DNA from: JALHOM01 sp964615775 | GTDB taxonomy: Bacteria > Patescibacteriota > Saccharimonadia > Saccharimonadales > 2-12-FULL-41-12 | Direction: 5' to 3' | DNA: 17,405 nt | Assembly (NCBI GenBank): GCA_964615775.1 | Contig: CAZTQB010000010.1 | Location: forward strand, 1 to 17,405 | In this document: piece by piece, positions 6,174-12,921 of the stretch | Layout of the letters: each line of letters starts with the position of its first letter | How positions within the stretch are numbered: the first letter of the stretch is position 1 | Translations under genes and position numbers: made by a program | The notes under the pieces: model-generated | What the model was told of the DNA's origin: nothing | The model's database searches: none | The model's input: only the letters and a program-made list of their open reading frames with translations

Positions 6174-6860
6174 TCAACCTTTCTTAGCTGTTTTTTTATT
6201 ATGTTCCAGTGCTTCTTCTTCTGCCTCAGGATCTTTTGCTACCGACAATAAATTATTGTCATATAAAATTTGTTTTTTTGATTCCAAAACTTTTAGTAAA
6301 AACTTATCATTTATCTGCTGACGATACTTGTATTCTCTAAGCGGCATACTAACATAGCGAACCTCTTTGTCTTCTCTTTTTTCTAAGTCTATTATATATT
6401 TTGATAACTGTGTCTGGTTTATATCACCAACAACTAGAAAATCTATACCGCTCGACTCATCTCTTGTAAATTGACCGGTTAGTAATATTAGCTCCAAATG
6501 TCCTAATAATTTTAGGTCCTCCGGTACATTGGATTCTGCATGCTTTGCTACCTCAACACTAATTGGAGCCGATTTAACAGAACTAGATCTCGCTTGAGTA
6601 ATTGGAGTATTACCAAATATCTGAGATAGAGGCAAATAATATTCATACTTTTGGTTAACTTCATAAAACAACTTATTATTGGTAGTCTCAGAGCTAATAA
6701 TGCCTACACTTAATAAGTTAGACAATTCACGCCTAACGGAATTAATCTGCTCATCAACTTTGCGAGTAATTTCACGAACATAGAAAGGGCGGTTTGGATT
6801 AGAATAAAATAGCTGCAAAAGCTTAACTCTAGTTTTTGACCCAAACAATTGTTCAACCAT
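6174..6860 (-). CDS. wHTH regulator with degenerate nucleotidyltransferase domain
   Basis: 228 aa from ATG 6860. Residues 1-65 form a winged helix: MVEQLFGSKTRVKLLQLF, then FYVREITRKV as the second helix and NSVRRELSNLLSVGII as recognition helix and turn. Residues about 115-205 resemble the MNT-type minimal nucleotidyltransferase domain fused to such wHTH proteins, with IDFLVVG in place of the usual DIDLLVVG; the GS-x-A-R-G loop has become TGQFTRDESS, so activity is doubtful. The tail is Lys/Glu-rich. ATG 6860 is preferred over an upstream in-frame ATG at 6923 because an extended -10 (TGGTACAAT) ends 6 nt before it and the extra residues are hydrophobic noise. Probable DNA-binding regulator; targets unknown. 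Confidence 0.75.
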   Translation of the reverse strand: MVEQLFGSKTRVKLLQLFYSNPNRPFYVREITRKVDEQINSVRRELSNLLSVGIISSETTNNKLFYEVNQKYEYYLPLSQIFGNTPITQARSSSVKSAPISVEVAKHAESNVPEDLKLLGHLELILLTGQFTRDESSGIDFLVVGDINQTQLSKYIIDLEKREDKEVRYVSMPLREYKYRQQINDKFLLKVLESKKQILYDNNLLSVAKDPEAEEEALEHNKKTAKKG

Positions 6861-6866
6861 AAATAT

Positions 6867-6875
6867 ATTGTACCA
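6867..6875 (-). promoter_or_regulatory. Extended -10 promoter of wHTH gene (leaderless)
   Basis: TGGTACAAT on the - strand; the spacing to ATG 6860 is 6 nt, so +1 coincides with the start codon. Confidence 0.55.
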
Positions 6876-6956
6876 GATATTTAGCCTGCAAAAATAAAGA
6901 TCAATAAAATTGTCATACATCATTTGTTCAATACATGACTAACAGATACAAACTAA

Positions 6957-6991
6957 TTAAGTAAATAGCTTGTGTCATCAAGTTTACTTAA
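6957..6991. terminator. Hairpin after gatD
   Basis: TTAAGTAAA (6957-6965) pairs perfectly with TTTACTTAA (6983-6991), with an inner CTTG/CAAG. It lies just downstream of the gatD stop. There is no long T tract, so it is a weak terminator or an mRNA 3'-end protector. Confidence 0.45.
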
Positions 6992-6997
6992 AATAAG

Positions 6998-7711
6998 TTA
7001 GTATGGTCGACCGGCAGCTAACTTATTAGCTTGGTTTTCTAAACTATCATCAAGCTTGGTTAGCTCAACATCTAGACCAGCATGCTCTAAAGCCAGTTCA
7101 AGCAAATAGTCCGCAAAAACAGGATTTTTACTCAACAAAGGGCCATGTAGATATGAACCAAACACATTTTTTACTCTAGCCCCTTCTTTGCCATCTTTGC
7201 CGTTATTACCACCGCCCTTTACTACATCACCTAACGGCTCTAATCCCTCACCTAAGTAAGTCTTACCACTATGGTTCTCATAGCCGACCATTCTACCCCA
7301 CTGCGTATCAAGCACCACATTGCCAATTAGCCTCTTTTTGGTAGCTATTGTCTCACAGTCAAAAATTGATATGCCTTTTAAAAGCTTTTTATCAGATGTA
7401 GTGAAGCTTTTGCCAAACAATTGGTACATACCACAAACCATAAGCATCGGTACGTTGTCGTCTGCAAGCTTACGAAGAGTATCGGCTTTTTGTCTTAGAT
7501 CCGACTCTACCACTAGCTGCGAAGCGTCTTGTCCACCGCCGCCTAATATTAAGTCAGCTTTCTTCGTTAAAGACTCACCGACTCCTATATTATGGACCTC
7601 ATATTCAATTCCACGCCACTTCAAGCGTTGCAGCAAAACTAATAAGTTACCAGTGTCACCATAGATATTCATCTCTTTTTGATATAACAAAAGTATGCTA
7701 ATCTTTTTCAT
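6998..7711 (-). CDS. gatD: Lipid II isoglutaminyl synthase, glutaminase subunit GatD
   Basis: 237 aa. CobB/CobQ-like class I glutamine amidotransferase that releases ammonia from glutamine and passes it to MurT, which amidates D-Glu of the lipid II stem peptide. Visible: the GDTGNLL start region, the oxyanion strand LILGGGGQD (about 54-62), the nucleophile motif MVCGMYQLFG with Cys93, and SYLHGPLL with His189. A glycine/lysine-rich insertion at about 166-178 (GGGNNGKDGKEG) looks like a disordered loop. The ATG overlaps the murT stop by 4 nt (ATGA), so the two subunits are translationally coupled. This marks a peptidoglycan-bearing, monoderm-like wall. Confidence 0.92.
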   Translation of the reverse strand: MKKISILLLYQKEMNIYGDTGNLLVLLQRLKWRGIEYEVHNIGVGESLTKKADLILGGGGQDASQLVVESDLRQKADTLRKLADDNVPMLMVCGMYQLFGKSFTTSDKKLLKGISIFDCETIATKKRLIGNVVLDTQWGRMVGYENHSGKTYLGEGLEPLGDVVKGGGNNGKDGKEGARVKNVFGSYLHGPLLSKNPVFADYLLELALEHAGLDVELTKLDDSLENQANKLAAGRPY

Positions 7712-8985
7712 CTTACCGCCTCCACATGTCCTTGCTTTTCTAATATCTTCCTTATCTCCAGCATCGCAGTGTAAGTGCAGAATATTAAGCCTTTTTGACC
7801 ACCTGAAAGCTGACTCAAAGTCCTTTCAATTGCTTTATCTAAATCTATATCTAACTCTGATTCAAGCTCATCGTACTTTAGCCTAACTGCCATATCGTAA
7901 GCCCGTCTACCAGATACGATAATTTTACTACCCGGTTTTATGTCTTTATTATAAACAACGTCCCAAAGCCATGACATATCTCGACCATCAGCATAATCAT
8001 CATTTATAGCAATCATAATACAGTCAGGTAACTCCTCTTGAATTAGTCGAAGTGACTGCACAAACCCAGCCGGATTTTTAACAAGCTGTAGATGAATAAT
8101 CTTATCTCCGATATCTATAGTTTCACCACGACCAAACGCCGGTTCTATCTTACCTAAAAATTCAAATATTTCTTGAACTGAAAATTTATCTTTTAGTACC
8201 TCTTTTACAGCTAAAAATGCTGCTTCTAAGTTCTGAAAATTGTGCAGCCCACCAACCCTTGGTACAATTCCAAAATCTCGACCTTTATAACCGTAAATAA
8301 TTTGGTTTTTATTGATAGATTTTAGCACTACATTAGAATTCAAGGTATTTTTTGAAGACTTTCCGCTCTTACCATGCCAGTCATCTTCAGATGTATATAG
8401 ATGCGAAACCTCTTTGCTGACTGCAAAAGTCAGCCTTTTAACATTATCTTTTGTTAACAAACGACTAACTCTAGAGTCGTCTTGATTTAAAACTACAAAA
8501 CTACTGGCTTGTTCGGTAACTTTATTCAAAAGTTGAGCCGTATTGTCTATTTCGCCAAACCGATCCATTTGGTCACGCATCACATTTAAAACCACTACTC
8601 CTCTTGGCCTAAACTGCTTAACAAAATGAACCGCGTAAGCTTCATCTTGCTCGATTACAGCAATATCCTTATTGAGTTGACCCAACATACTGGTCTCAGA
8701 GACCACTAACGAAATAACACCTCTAACAAAATTGCTCCCTGTACGGTTAGTCAGCACTCTGTAACCAGCACTCTGTAAGCTATCGGCGATAAGTTTAGTT
8801 GTAGTAGTCTTACCATTAGTCCCAGAAACTAGTATTACGCCTTCTGGTAATTTACCTAGAGCTTGAGCTAAAAACCTCTTATTTATTCTTTCTATCACAT
8901 AACCAGGTAAAGCACTGCCCCGACCACCCCTAAGCCTAGTAGCTGATTGTAAGATTTTACCAAGAAATAAGCTGATCAGAAACAT
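7708..8985 (-). CDS. murT: Lipid II isoglutaminyl synthase, Mur ligase subunit MurT
   Basis: 425 aa. ATP-dependent Mur-ligase-like subunit that activates the alpha-carboxyl of D-iGlu for amidation by GatD-supplied ammonia. Visible: a hydrophobic N-terminus, the P-loop GTNGKTTTT at 55-63, VIEQDEAYA and LNVMRDQMDRFGEID of the central domain, GGLHNFQN, and a C-terminal DUF1727 domain with NDDYADGRDMSWLWD. Oddity: characterised MurT proteins have a four-cysteine zinc ribbon in the central domain; here that region (about 185-235) has none, and the whole protein has only two cysteines. The ATG is 9 nt after the miaA stop, with a TATAAT ending 8 nt before it, so both read-through and internal leaderless expression are possible. 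Confidence 0.92.
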   Translation of the reverse strand: MFLISLFLGKILQSATRLRGGRGSALPGYVIERINKRFLAQALGKLPEGVILVSGTNGKTTTTKLIADSLQSAGYRVLTNRTGSNFVRGVISLVVSETSMLGQLNKDIAVIEQDEAYAVHFVKQFRPRGVVVLNVMRDQMDRFGEIDNTAQLLNKVTEQASSFVVLNQDDSRVSRLLTKDNVKRLTFAVSKEVSHLYTSEDDWHGKSGKSSKNTLNSNVVLKSINKNQIIYGYKGRDFGIVPRVGGLHNFQNLEAAFLAVKEVLKDKFSVQEIFEFLGKIEPAFGRGETIDIGDKIIHLQLVKNPAGFVQSLRLIQEELPDCIMIAINDDYADGRDMSWLWDVVYNKDIKPGSKIIVSGRRAYDMAVRLKYDELESELDIDLDKAIERTLSQLSGGQKGLIFCTYTAMLEIRKILEKQGHVEAVR

Positions 8986-8993
8986 ATCTATCC

Positions 8994-8999
8994 ATTATA
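8994..8999 (-). promoter_or_regulatory. Possible internal -10 for murT-gatD
   Basis: A perfect TATAAT on the - strand overlapping the miaA stop; +1 is predicted about 2 nt before the murT ATG. No TGn extension or clear -35. Confidence 0.4.
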
Positions 9000-9855
9000 A
9001 ACTTTTCGAGCTGACTTCGTAAGAACTACTACTAGACAGCAGTTCACTAGAGCTACTAAACCAGATTATTTGCGGGTATCTCTTAAACCATTTCATCTGT
9101 TTTTTAGCTAAATAAATATCAGCTTTTACAAACAACGCCTTGGCTTCAAGCATAGAAACTTCGCCGCTGATAAATCTTTGGATCGGCTTAAAGCCTGGTG
9201 CATTAAACGCTGCACATTTATCACCGTACTTTTTTATTAAACCCTCTACTTCTCTAACTGCACCAGCTTCAAACATCTCATCAACTCGGCGATTTATTCT
9301 AGTTTTGAGTACCTCCAAACCCGGATTTATGCCTAAAATTATTGTATCTGGCCTGAGAGTAGTTGTTCCGATAGCTCCGCCTCTCTTAATCACACCCATT
9401 AAATGCCGCTGGTTTTTAAAAACCTGCTCACTTACTTCATAGCCTTTATCCTTTACAATTTTTTGAAGCTCAGATAGTGGCATATCTGTTATTTCCTGGG
9501 TAATTTCAGGAAAGCTATAATCAAACACAACACTATTAATATACAGTCCACTTCCACCTACTAGAATCGGCACCTTTGCCCTATCTCTAATCTGCTTTAT
9601 CTTTTGATTTGTATAAGCCTGAAAGTCTTTGACGCTATACTTTTGATCTGGATTCACCAAGTCTAGACCAAAATGCCTGATTTTTTGCATTTCAGCAAAG
9701 TTAGGTTTAGCCGTTATTATGTCCATACCTTTATAGATAGTCCGAGAGTCGGCACAAATAATCTCGCCATCTACTTTTTTGGCAAGCTCAATTGCTAACC
9801 CAGTTTTGCCAGAGCCAGTCGGTCCCACAACTACTACTAGTTGCTTGGTTGCCAT
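8995..9855 (-). CDS. miaA: tRNA dimethylallyltransferase MiaA
   Basis: 286 aa, slightly short of the usual 300-316. Transfers the dimethylallyl group to N6 of A37 in tRNAs reading UNN codons. Visible: P-loop GPTGSGKT at 11-18, DSRTIYKGMDIITAKP (36-51) with the catalytic Asp, HFGLDL, GGSGLYINS, and a C-terminal AKKQMKWFKRY matching the tRNA-binding end of MiaA. The C-terminal serine run (SSSSELLSSSSS) is unusual low-complexity sequence. It overlaps the upstream ATL gene by 19 nt inside the thrS operon. Confidence 0.93.
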   Translation of the reverse strand: MATKQLVVVVGPTGSGKTGLAIELAKKVDGEIICADSRTIYKGMDIITAKPNFAEMQKIRHFGLDLVNPDQKYSVKDFQAYTNQKIKQIRDRAKVPILVGGSGLYINSVVFDYSFPEITQEITDMPLSELQKIVKDKGYEVSEQVFKNQRHLMGVIKRGGAIGTTTLRPDTIILGINPGLEVLKTRINRRVDEMFEAGAVREVEGLIKKYGDKCAAFNAPGFKPIQRFISGEVSMLEAKALFVKADIYLAKKQMKWFKRYPQIIWFSSSSELLSSSSSYEVSSKSL

Positions 9856-10145
9856 AAATATTTCTCAATTTTTATATAAAAGTTTTCGTCTACCTCTATA
9901 CCTTCCGACTCTAGATGTTGCTGATGAGCTTGTCTACCACCTGGGTAGCCAGATGCTAAACCGCCTTTTTTGTTGACAACCCTATGCCAAGGAAGGTTTG
10001 GGTCTCCATAATGAGCAATACCTCCAACAATCCTAGCTGCTCTGGCACTACCACAAATCGCAGCAATTTGACCATAACTCATAACTTGTCCATACGGTAT
10101 CTGACTAACTACTGTATTGACCCGCAAAGCAAAATTATCTGACAT
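9837..10145 (-). CDS. Alkyltransferase-like protein (ATL), Trp in place of catalytic Cys
   Basis: 102 aa, equal to the DNA-binding half of O6-methylguanine methyltransferase. The active-site motif PCHRV is PWHRVV (Trp53), which defines ATL proteins: they bind O6-alkylguanine, flip it and flag it for nucleotide excision repair without dealkylation. Other family marks are YGQVMSYGQIA, the ARIVGG recognition helix (Arg finger region) and GYPGG. It starts 5 nt after the thrS stop and its end overlaps miaA, so it belongs to that operon. Confidence 0.9.
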   Translation of the reverse strand: MSDNFALRVNTVVSQIPYGQVMSYGQIAAICGSARAARIVGGIAHYGDPNLPWHRVVNKKGGLASGYPGGRQAHQQHLESEGIEVDENFYIKIEKYLWQPSN

Positions 10146-10150
10146 GAGTT

Positions 10151-12043
10151 TTACAGCGAGGTCTTATTTACCCGCATTAAAGATTCATTACGTACTGTCT
10201 TAAAAAAGCCGTCCATAGTTAATTCCAAGTGACTATCATTAACCACTAAGTCCTGTCTAATCCTTGGGGTTGCCTTGCCATTTTCTATTTCTTTTTCGCC
10301 GATCACTATAGTATACGGAATCTTCATCAGCTCGGCTTCACGTATCTTTTTGCCAACAGATTGATTGGAATTATCAACACCATACCTAACGCTATTCTCC
10401 TTAGCTAGCTGCTCAAGCATCTTTATATAGTCTAGAGTAGGCTGCTCTTGATTAACCGATATAATACGAACTTGCTCCGGAGCCAACCAAACTGGCAAAT
10501 TACCAGATGTTTTCTCTAGTAAAAACGCCATAAATCGCTCGAAAGCACCCATTATAGACTTATGGATTACATAAGGGTGCTGCTTTTCGCTATTTTGATC
10601 AACATATGTTAAACCCATTCTCTCTGGTACTAAAATATCTATCTGCACAGTTGCAATCGTATCTTCTTTGCCTAGTACATTTCTGGTTTGGACATCTAGT
10701 TTTGGTCCATAAAAAGCCGCTTCGCCGATGCCTTCTTCGTAAGGTAAGCCTGATTCTTCCAACACTTCCCTAATAATCTTCCCCGCAAACTGCCACTTGT
10801 CGCTGTCTTTAGCAAACTTATCTTTATCAAAGTCCGGTAAAGACAGCCTAAACCAATAATTATCCAGGTTAGTTTCAGCATAAACTAACTTGAATAACTC
10901 TAGTACCGACCTAAACTCCTGTTTGAGCTGGTCGCTAGTTACATATGTATGTGAGTCATTTTGAGTAATTGGTCCTCGCATTCTAATAAGCCCTGTTAAT
11001 GTACCCGATAACTCATAACGATAAAGTCCGGAATGCTCACTTAGCCTAAGAGGTAAATCTCGATAACTCTCTACCATTTTTTCGTAAATCATATGATGAT
11101 GGGGGCAATTCATCGGCTTTATAAAAAATTTGTTACCCTCTTCATCTTCTTCGGTAGAATACATATTTTCTAAATAATAATCAGCGTGACCAGATCGTTC
11201 ATATAGCTTGCGGTCAGTCAAAACCGGCGTAGATACATACTGATAGCCGGCTGCCTCCTCTTTGTCTCTCATATAGTCCATAAGGATCTTTTTGATCTGC
11301 TCACCTCTTGGCATAAGTAGTGGTAAACCGGCTCCAACATCTGGCGTGATAAAAAATAGTTTTAATTTCTCTCCTAGTACGCGGTGGTCAGACTTCTTTG
11401 CTAAATCTAAAAGCTCTAGATATTTAGCTAAGTCCTCCTTAGTTTTAAAGGCTACACCGTACAACCGCTGCATCTGCGGATTAGATTCTTTGCCTCGCCA
11501 ATAAGCCCCGGCAACTCTCATAAGTTTGAAAGTACCCACTTCACTAGTGTTAGATACATGCGGACCACGACACAAATCACAAAAATCACCATTTGTATAA
11601 AATGATACGTTCTCTACTTTGCTCACTCCGTCAGAGCTAAGCCCTAACTCCTCAACATCCAAGTCTTTTGCTACTGTCGTACCAGCTCGTTTAAGATCAT
11701 TTAAAAGTTCTTCCTTATAAGACTGGTTGTTATCTTTTGACCACTCGATTGCCTCTTCGATAGTCTTTTCACTTCTCTCAAACTGTTGTTTTTCAGCAAT
11801 TATTTTTTGCATTTCAGCTTCGATTTTTTTAAAATCTTCTTCACTCAGAGTCTCACTACCCAAATCAATATCATAATAAAAGCCGTTTTCTACTACTGGA
11901 CCTACACCTAGCTTAACGTCTGGCCAAAGTCGCTTGACGGCACTTGCCATAATATGTGCCAAACTATGCCTCATGGCATAAACCTCGTCTCTGTAATTAC
12001 TGGACAAAATATCTGTTTGTTCTACTTTTTGAATATCGCTCAT
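10151..12043 (-). CDS. thrS: Threonyl-tRNA synthetase, TGS-less
   Basis: 630 aa, cytoplasmic. Charges tRNA-Thr. The protein starts at the N2 editing domain (HSLAH about 26-30, CDLCRGPH about 157-164), so the N-terminal TGS domain of classical ThrRS is absent. The class II catalytic core is present: motif 2 region HSGLYRYELSGTLTGLIRMR with zinc ligands in MNCPHHH and the late HKSIMGAFERF (motif 3, with GA for the common GS). The anticodon-binding domain occupies about 530-620, including VGKKIREAEL. AAGGAG at 12054-12049 sits 5 nt before the ATG, immediately downstream of a T-box riboswitch. First gene of the operon thrS-ATL-miaA-murT-gatD. Confidence 0.95.
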   Translation of the reverse strand: MSDIQKVEQTDILSSNYRDEVYAMRHSLAHIMASAVKRLWPDVKLGVGPVVENGFYYDIDLGSETLSEEDFKKIEAEMQKIIAEKQQFERSEKTIEEAIEWSKDNNQSYKEELLNDLKRAGTTVAKDLDVEELGLSSDGVSKVENVSFYTNGDFCDLCRGPHVSNTSEVGTFKLMRVAGAYWRGKESNPQMQRLYGVAFKTKEDLAKYLELLDLAKKSDHRVLGEKLKLFFITPDVGAGLPLLMPRGEQIKKILMDYMRDKEEAAGYQYVSTPVLTDRKLYERSGHADYYLENMYSTEEDEEGNKFFIKPMNCPHHHMIYEKMVESYRDLPLRLSEHSGLYRYELSGTLTGLIRMRGPITQNDSHTYVTSDQLKQEFRSVLELFKLVYAETNLDNYWFRLSLPDFDKDKFAKDSDKWQFAGKIIREVLEESGLPYEEGIGEAAFYGPKLDVQTRNVLGKEDTIATVQIDILVPERMGLTYVDQNSEKQHPYVIHKSIMGAFERFMAFLLEKTSGNLPVWLAPEQVRIISVNQEQPTLDYIKMLEQLAKENSVRYGVDNSNQSVGKKIREAELMKIPYTIVIGEKEIENGKATPRIRQDLVVNDSHLELTMDGFFKTVRNESLMRVNKTSL

Positions 12044-12054
12044 AATATCTCCTT

Positions 12055-12214
12055 AAAAAAATAAACACCCGAAGTAACATCATACTTATACTCGAGTGCT
12101 TCGGTCCGAAAATCGGAGGTTCCACCTTGGCATTTACTATTATCACATCTGTTATCGCACATCAGTGACCACTCAGGCGAAGCTCAGCGGGCGGTTAATC
12201 CACTTCATCGCTCA
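12055..12214 (-). promoter_or_regulatory. T-box riboswitch controlling the thrS operon
   Basis: The - strand leader carries the T-box AAGGTGGAACC (12128-12118). Antiterminator: GG, the 7-nt bulge UGGAACC, hairpin UCCG-AUUUU-CGGA, then CC. It is followed by an alternative terminator CACTCGAGTA (12098-12089)/TACTTCGGGTG (12076-12066) and a T-rich tail (12065-12055). The bulge UGGA pairs with a tRNA ending UCCA; the tRNA-Thr at 15369-15444 ends exactly so (discriminator U73). Stem I is short, with possible base AGUGA/UCACU; the specifier codon could not be fixed (ACC, ACU and ACA all occur nearby). Transcription-termination type: uncharged tRNA-Thr should turn the operon on. Confidence 0.88.
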
Positions 12215-12220
12215 CTTTTT

Positions 12221-12229
12221 ATAATAACA
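12221..12229 (-). promoter_or_regulatory. Extended -10 promoter of T-box leader
   Basis: TGTTATTAT on the - strand; +1 about 12214, at the foot of Stem I. Confidence 0.55.
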
Positions 12230-12263
12230 GGTTGGACACCAGTAATAAACTCTTCTTCAAAAT

Positions 12264-12297
12264 AAAAAATCGTGTCATCTCGCAAATTGACACGATT
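12264..12297 (-). terminator. Intrinsic terminator of candidate sRNA
   Basis: A perfect 10-bp stem with a 10-nt loop, followed on the - strand by T6 then ATTTTG. It insulates the T-box unit from upstream transcription. Confidence 0.75.
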
Positions 12298-12331
12298 CTT
12301 TATAAAACACCTCGTCAGAAATCCATCTGAC
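12264..12331 (-). ncRNA. Candidate two-hairpin small RNA
   Basis: About 68 nt on the - strand. It begins at the predicted +1 (12331) with hairpin GTCAGA/TCTGAC (12331-12326/12319-12314). After a short linker it ends in a perfect 10-bp terminator, AATCGTGTCA/TGACACGATT (12297-12288/12277-12268), plus T6. The upstream extended -10 is TGTTATGAT (12346-12338). It has no room for an ORF. Upstream of the thrS T-box promoter, it is a separate transcription unit. Function unknown. Confidence 0.45.
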
Positions 12332-12337
12332 AAAATA

Positions 12338-12346
12338 ATCATAACA
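12338..12346 (-). promoter_or_regulatory. Extended -10 promoter of candidate sRNA
   Basis: TGTTATGAT on the - strand places +1 on the first base of the 5' hairpin. Confidence 0.5.
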
Positions 12347-12351
12347 ATGTT

Positions 12352-12371
12352 AGTACTATAATGCTAGTACT
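12352..12371. promoter_or_regulatory. Inverted repeat, possible operator
   Basis: AGTACTA (12352-12358), 6 bp, TAGTACT (12365-12371): a perfect 7-bp inverted repeat at about -21 to -40 relative to the candidate sRNA start, where a repressor or activator would act. It has no T tract, so it is not a terminator. Confidence 0.4.
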
Positions 12372-12507
12372 TTTATGTAAAATCTTTCCACAAAAGCTAT
12401 TTTTTATCCACATAATTTAATTACGCAAATCGCTTTTTTTATACCTTATATGGTAAATCTAGAAATTATAGCTGCATTTTGATATATTACATATAAGTTT
12501 GATGAAG

Positions 12508-12584
12508 GGGCGATTAGCTCATTTGGCTAGAGCGTAGCATTGACGTTGCTAAGGTGATAGGTTCGAATCCTATATCGCCCACCA
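12508..12584 (+). tRNA. tRNA-Val(GAC)
   Basis: 77 nt with encoded CCA. Acceptor GGGCGAT/ATCGCCC, discriminator A, anticodon stem TAGCA/TGCTA with loop TTGACGT (anticodon GAC), T arm ATAGG-TTCGAAT-CCTAT. An immediate terminator follows. Confidence 0.95.
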
Positions 12585-12612
12585 AAAAAAGACTACTTGT
12601 TAGTCTTTTTTT
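12584..12612. terminator. Terminator after tRNA-Val
   Basis: A perfect 12-bp stem, A7GACTA (12584-12595)/TAGTCT7 (12601-12612), with a 5-nt loop starting at the last base of the tRNA CCA. Confidence 0.85.
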
Positions 12613-12639
12613 AATCAACAGAAAGTAATCTCTATATAC

Positions 12640-12668
12640 TTGACTTTTTTCACTCTTTATGTTAACAT
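12640..12668 (+). promoter_or_regulatory. Promoter of small transcript upstream of nrdR
   Basis: TTGACT (12640-12645), 17 bp, TAACAT (12663-12668); +1 about 12675. Confidence 0.55.
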
Positions 12669-12690
12669 AAGCAGGTTAAACAGGGATAGT

Positions 12691-12789
12691 GTGTTGAGTA
12701 AAACCACCAATGCTTTGGGTAGCTTTAATCTTTTTTATGAAGAGATTGGACAAACCAAGCCAGCCAGTCGTATCAAGCGAAATCGTTAA
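12691..12789 (+). CDS. Possible 31-32 aa basic peptide (smORF)
   Basis: GTG 12691 or TTG 12694 opens a frame to TAA 12787, with AGGGA at 12682-12686 as a fitting ribosome site for the TTG. The peptide ends in KPASRIKRNR and is basic; no family recognised. It is flanked by its own promoter (12640-12668) and terminator (12815-12847), a monocistronic cassette of about 170 nt. A 7-bp hairpin GTCGTAT/ATACGAC (12767-12773/12789-12795) overlaps the end of the frame, so the transcript may instead be a non-coding RNA. No ATG start exists and the frame is short, so coding status is uncertain. Confidence 0.3.
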   Translation: MLSKTTNALGSFNLFYEEIGQTKPASRIKRNR

Positions 12790-12814
12790 TACGACCTAAA
12801 ATTAGTCAATTTAA

Positions 12815-12847
12815 ACCTTAGACATAGACATAAGGTCATTTTTTTGG
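12815..12847 (+). terminator. Terminator of small transcript
   Basis: ACCTTA (12815-12820)/TAAGGT (12831-12836) with a 10-nt loop and a T7 run at 12839-12845. Confidence 0.65.
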
Positions 12848-12891
12848 TTTTTATACCCAACTTTTACACTAGCTTTTTGAATAGTGTTATG

Positions 12892-12921
12892 TCAATATAT
12901 TGATATGGTATGCATATATTG
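12892..12921. promoter_or_regulatory. Possible tandem NrdR-type boxes
   Basis: The perfect palindrome TCAATATATTGA (12892-12903) and a near copy CATATATTG (12913-12921) have centres about 20 bp apart, two helical turns. They flank the nrdR-like ATG at 12905. Known NrdR boxes are paired, AT-rich palindromes with a TATAT core, so autoregulation is plausible, but the match to the published consensus is only partial. Confidence 0.35.

Noticed and set aside
6861..6923. Upstream start for the wHTH gene
   Set aside because: The extra residues are encoded by the extended -10 promoter region and do not look like protein.
12352..12371. Reading the AGTACTA inverted repeat as a terminator
   Set aside because: No T tract on either side, and it sits directly upstream of a promoter, so an operator is more likely.
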